Shown piece after piece: positions 61,344-64,000 of a stretch of 64,000 nt of DNA (position 1 is its first letter; each line of letters starts with the position of its first letter). The notes beneath the pieces were generated by a model that was given only the letters and a program-made list of their open reading frames with translations, did not search any database and was not told where the DNA came from. The DNA lies in NCBI GenBank assembly GCA_030428705.1, contig JAUIDI010000003.1:1-64000 (forward strand), in the 5' to 3' direction. Origin of the DNA: Bacteroidia bacterium (GTDB lineage Bacteria > Bacteroidota > Bacteroidia > Flavobacteriales > Flavobacteriaceae). A program made the position numbers and the translations under genes.

Positions 61344-62203
61344 GAATCGGTTTTTGGTGTCGTCATGCTATTGAATTCGGCCATGAGACTTTCGAAAAGC
61401 TCGTTTTTGCCAAGTACTTCAACAGGGTCGATTACATCGCTGTCATAGCTTTTTAGCTTGTGGTCGTCTTCGAAATGATATAGTCTCCATTTTCCACGGC
61501 GACATTCCAGTGCGGTTAGATTTTCCACCCAATCTCCTGAATTCAGATAGATTACCGAACCATTTGGGTTGCCAATCGTCTTTATTTCAGGGTGATGTAT
61601 ATGACCGCATAGCACATAGTCGAACTTGTTTTCAATGGCGATATCAGCGGCTACCTGTTCAAAGTTGTTGATAAATTTGACCGCGGATTTGACACTGTTC
61701 TTTATTTTCTTTGACATGGATACAGGCCCTCTTCCTAATTTTTTGTAGCAGTAATTGACCGCCCGATTCAAGAGAATTAGAAAGTCGTATCCGATGGCAC
61801 CTAGTTTGGCAATCCATTTGGCGTGTTGCATGGTGACGTCGAAAATGTCACCGTGAAAGATCCATGCCTTCTTTCCATGCACGTTGAGCACCAATTTATT
61901 TTCGATTGAGAAGGATCCCAGTTTGAATCCGGCAAATTTCCGGAGCATTTCGTCATGGTTCCCGGTGACATAGTGAACTTTGACCCCTTTGGCTACCCAT
62001 TCCATAATCAATTTGACGACTTGCATGTGCGACTTGGGCCAATAGCGTTTGCTGAACTGCCAAATATCGATGATATCACCGTTGAGAACTACCTGTTTGG
62101 GTTTTATCGATTTGAGGTATTTGAGAAGTTCCTTGGCATGGCAACCATAAGTTCCAAGGTGTACATCGGATATGATGACAACATCAACGGGTCTTTTTTT
62201 CAT
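61340..62203 (-). CDS. UDP-2,3-diacylglucosamine diphosphatase-like metallophosphoesterase
   Basis: The 287-residue protein carries the calcineurin-like motifs VVIISDVHLGTYG, LNGDIIDIWQ, VTGNHDEML and VLCGHIHHPEI. LpxH-like enzymes hydrolyse UDP-diacylglucosamine in lipid A synthesis. The length exceeds E. coli LpxH (240) but matches Bacteroidota relatives. The end overlaps the glycosyltransferase start by 4 bases. Confidence 0.88.
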   Translation of the reverse strand: MKKRPVDVVIISDVHLGTYGCHAKELLKYLKSIKPKQVVLNGDIIDIWQFSKRYWPKSHMQVVKLIMEWVAKGVKVHYVTGNHDEMLRKFAGFKLGSFSIENKLVLNVHGKKAWIFHGDIFDVTMQHAKWIAKLGAIGYDFLILLNRAVNYCYKKLGRGPVSMSKKIKNSVKSAVKFINNFEQVAADIAIENKFDYVLCGHIHHPEIKTIGNPNGSVIYLNSGDWVENLTALECRRGKWRLYHFEDDHKLKSYDSDVIDPVEVLGKNELFESLMAEFNSMTTPKTDS

Positions 62204-62532
62204 CGAATTTAAGGGAATCGAATTTTCTTGTTTTCTTGAATTTTAGGGGAGAAAAATAGCTTTGGAGTCTTGAGACCAAGTAGTGGGCAATTAAGTCCGA
62301 CAGGTAGGGGAGTACCATTTTCATCCGAAATAATGGATAGGTTCAGGCAAAGTTTCAAAATTCATTTTGATGTTTAGGTAATCTGTAAATTAAAATAAGG
62401 TTATCCGATGGTTATTAAATTATAGGCCTGCATAAACTTTTTGTAACGATTTGATAACCCATAAAAACCGACCTGTAATAAATAATCCATGATTTTTGTA
62501 GGAATAACGTAAATGTTTCACCAACCGATTTT
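62204..62532. other. 329-bp divergent interval
   Basis: Promoters of the LpxH-like gene and of the DUF5690 gene must lie here, but I see no good -7 match or repeat. Confidence 0.4.
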
Positions 62533-63840
62533 ATGGCTTTGAAGGTTATCAAAAAAGATGTGCGCATGCTGCTGCTTGCTTCGTATGCGGCATTTGGCGT
62601 GTATTTTTGCATGTATGCCTTTCGAAAACCATTTACGGTTGCAACTTTCGAAAATCTTTCACTTTACGGCGTCGATTTCAAGATAGTTTTGATTATCGCC
62701 CAAGTTTTGGGCTATATGTTGTCGAAGTTCTTGGGGATTAAATTCGTTTCTGAAATGAAGCCCAAGACCCGTTTGTACTATCTTATGGGAATGATTTTGG
62801 CGGCCGAGGTTACCTTGGTAGGTTTTGGGTTCTTGTCTGCACCCTTCAATGTTATCGCTATGTTTATGAACGGCCTTTGTCTGGGCATGATTTGGGGTAT
62901 TGTATTCTCTTATTTGGAAGGACGAAGGTTTACGGAGATTTTGGGTGTGATACTTTGCTCAAGTTTTATCGTTTCGAGCGGGGCCGTTAAATCTGTTGGT
63001 TTGTTGGTAATGAACGAAATGGGCGTTTCCGAATTTTGGATGCCGGCGGTCACCGGGTCTTTTTTTCTAGTTCTTTTATTGAGCTTTGCACTTTTGCTAA
63101 ATAGAGTTCCGCCACCAACAGAGGAAGATAAACGTTTGCGTAGCGAGCGTCTGCCCATGACGGGCAAAGAGCGTATTTCGGTTTTCAGGACCTTTGCCAT
63201 TCCCCTGCTTTTATTGATATTTTTTTACGTCTGTCTGACCGCATTACGCGATTTTCGGGATAATTTTTCCCGAGAAATATGGGATGCCGTAGGTTTTGCC
63301 GGTGATGCCTCCATATTTACACTGGCCGAAATTCCTGTGGCGATCTTGACGTTGATCTCGATCGGCCTTTTCGTCTTGGTAAAGAACAATTTCAAAGCCT
63401 TGTTGTATTATCACTACCTTTTTATTTTCGGGGTCTTGTTCGTGGGAATAAGTTCATTTTTGTTTCGGCAAGACGTCATCGGCCCCGTTTTATGGATGAT
63501 CAATGTCGGTCTTGGACTTTATCTTTGCTATGTTCCTTTTAACTGTGTTTTGTTCGATAGAATGATCGCGACCTTTCGTATCAAGGGCAATACGGGCTTT
63601 CTTATCTATCTCGCCGATAGTTTTGGCTATTTGGGCAGTGTTGCCGTTATACTGTATAAAAACTTTGGTCAGACCCAATTGTCATGGCTGGACTTTTTTA
63701 TTAATGCCACTTATGCCATTACGGTCGTTGGCGGCATTTGTTCGGTAATATCATTGTTCTATTTTAGAAGAAAATATAAAAAGGTACTGGCGACCAACGT
63801 TAATCAAATACAATTTATAGATTATGGATCAAACATATGA
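62533..63840 (+). CDS. DUF5690 membrane transporter-like protein
   Basis: The 435-residue protein has about 12 hydrophobic helices arranged like the major facilitator fold (YAAFGVYFCMYAFRKPFTVA at the start). Members occur next to TIGR03364-type oxidoreductases and phosphonatase-like hydrolases in Bacteroidota. It overlaps the next gene by 17 bases, so the two are translated together. Uptake of an aminophosphonate or like compound is suggested by context only. Confidence 0.8.
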   Translation: MALKVIKKDVRMLLLASYAAFGVYFCMYAFRKPFTVATFENLSLYGVDFKIVLIIAQVLGYMLSKFLGIKFVSEMKPKTRLYYLMGMILAAEVTLVGFGFLSAPFNVIAMFMNGLCLGMIWGIVFSYLEGRRFTEILGVILCSSFIVSSGAVKSVGLLVMNEMGVSEFWMPAVTGSFFLVLLLSFALLLNRVPPPTEEDKRLRSERLPMTGKERISVFRTFAIPLLLLIFFYVCLTALRDFRDNFSREIWDAVGFAGDASIFTLAEIPVAILTLISIGLFVLVKNNFKALLYYHYLFIFGVLFVGISSFLFRQDVIGPVLWMINVGLGLYLCYVPFNCVLFDRMIATFRIKGNTGFLIYLADSFGYLGSVAVILYKNFGQTQLSWLDFFINATYAITVVGGICSVISLFYFRRKYKKVLATNVNQIQFIDYGSNI

Positions 63841-64000
63841 TCTCGCCATTGTCGGTGGTGGCATTATGGGGACTTTTCATGCCTATTTTGCACTTCAAAA
63901 AGGACTCAAGGTGGTACTCTTTGAAAAAAATACGCGACCCATTGACGCAACGGTGCGTAATTTCGGTCAGGTCGTACCTTCGGGGATGAACGTAAAATGG
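63824..64000 (+). CDS. TIGR03364-type FAD-dependent oxidoreductase (start only)
   Basis: The first 59 residues are within the window. ATG 63824 is followed by YDLAIVGGGIMGTFHAYFAL, the Rossmann fold, and RNFGQVVPSGMN, which is distinctive for TIGR03364 proteins. Family members are linked to phosphonate breakdown. The rest lies to the right of the window. The 17-base overlap with DUF5690 supports joint expression. Confidence 0.8.
   Translation, partial: MDQTYDLAIVGGGIMGTFHAYFALQKGLKVVLFEKNTRPIDATVRNFGQVVPSGMNVKW

Noticed and set aside
1-64000. CRISPR array, rRNA operon or classical insertion sequence with terminal repeats
   Set aside because: No regularly spaced repeats with unique spacers, no rRNA-like stretches and no transposase frame were seen on either strand.

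Overview
The window looks like part of a chromosome from a marine-type Bacteroidota, most likely a Flavobacteriaceae member. The support is a SusC/SusD pair with its own FecI/FecR-type regulators, a SusD with a Bacteroidota-type lipobox, promoters of the TTG-N19/20-TAnnTTTG kind, the gene order DUF177-rpmF-fabH-accB-accC, TIGR03364/DUF5690 genes, and many small hairpin repeats of the REP type. No species can be named from sequence reading alone.

1-12,490 is mobile DNA. Element A (1-4,360, left end outside the window) carries mobC, a MobP/MobB-type relaxase and a tyrosine integrase. Element B (4,334-12,490) carries a second, different integrase, an Xre repressor, a Sak4-like recombinase ATPase, a RepA-like helicase behind 9-bp iteron-like repeats, a GIY-YIG endonuclease and several unknown proteins. 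Both elements end in the 3' part of the same tRNA gene (CAT anticodon). A 27-bp perfect direct repeat (4,334-4,360 and 12,464-12,490) brackets element B, so the two appear to sit in tandem at one tRNA attachment site whose intact tRNA would lie left of the window.

12,491-24,129 is a polymer- or ester-uptake locus: ECF sigma, FecR anti-sigma, SusC with a signalling domain, SusD, a formylglycine sulfatase, a purple-acid-phosphatase-like enzyme and, convergent, a PQQ-type sugar dehydrogenase lipoprotein. It has no glycoside hydrolase. 24,130-27,250 has an APC permease and a phosphotriesterase-family enzyme, flanked on both sides by decayed pieces of a second permease.

27,257-31,400 is an AT-rich defence operon on the minus strand: DUF262 protein, HEPN protein, a 42-residue mini-ORF, a Dcm-type cytosine methyltransferase and an EcoRII-type endonuclease, with overlapping or touching reading frames and a palindrome just before the first gene. 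31,561-36,836 is a five-gene envelope cluster ending in a class A penicillin-binding protein. 37,609-39,380 is a frameshifted HTH-DUF4870-serine hydrolase gene. 40,807-44,050 is a four-gene operon joining a Ras-like small GTPase to a hybrid histidine kinase.

The remainder is mostly ordinary chromosome: a sugar-handling group (AGE epimerase lipoprotein, TauE/SafE, sodium symporter, NagX-like acyltransferase), ribE/pdxA, the fatty-acid and L32 genes, an FAD oxidoreductase, a GreA-like protein, a GH1 glucosidase, a glycosyltransferase plus LpxH-like phosphoesterase pair, and at the right edge a DUF5690 transporter followed by the start of a TIGR03364-type oxidoreductase.
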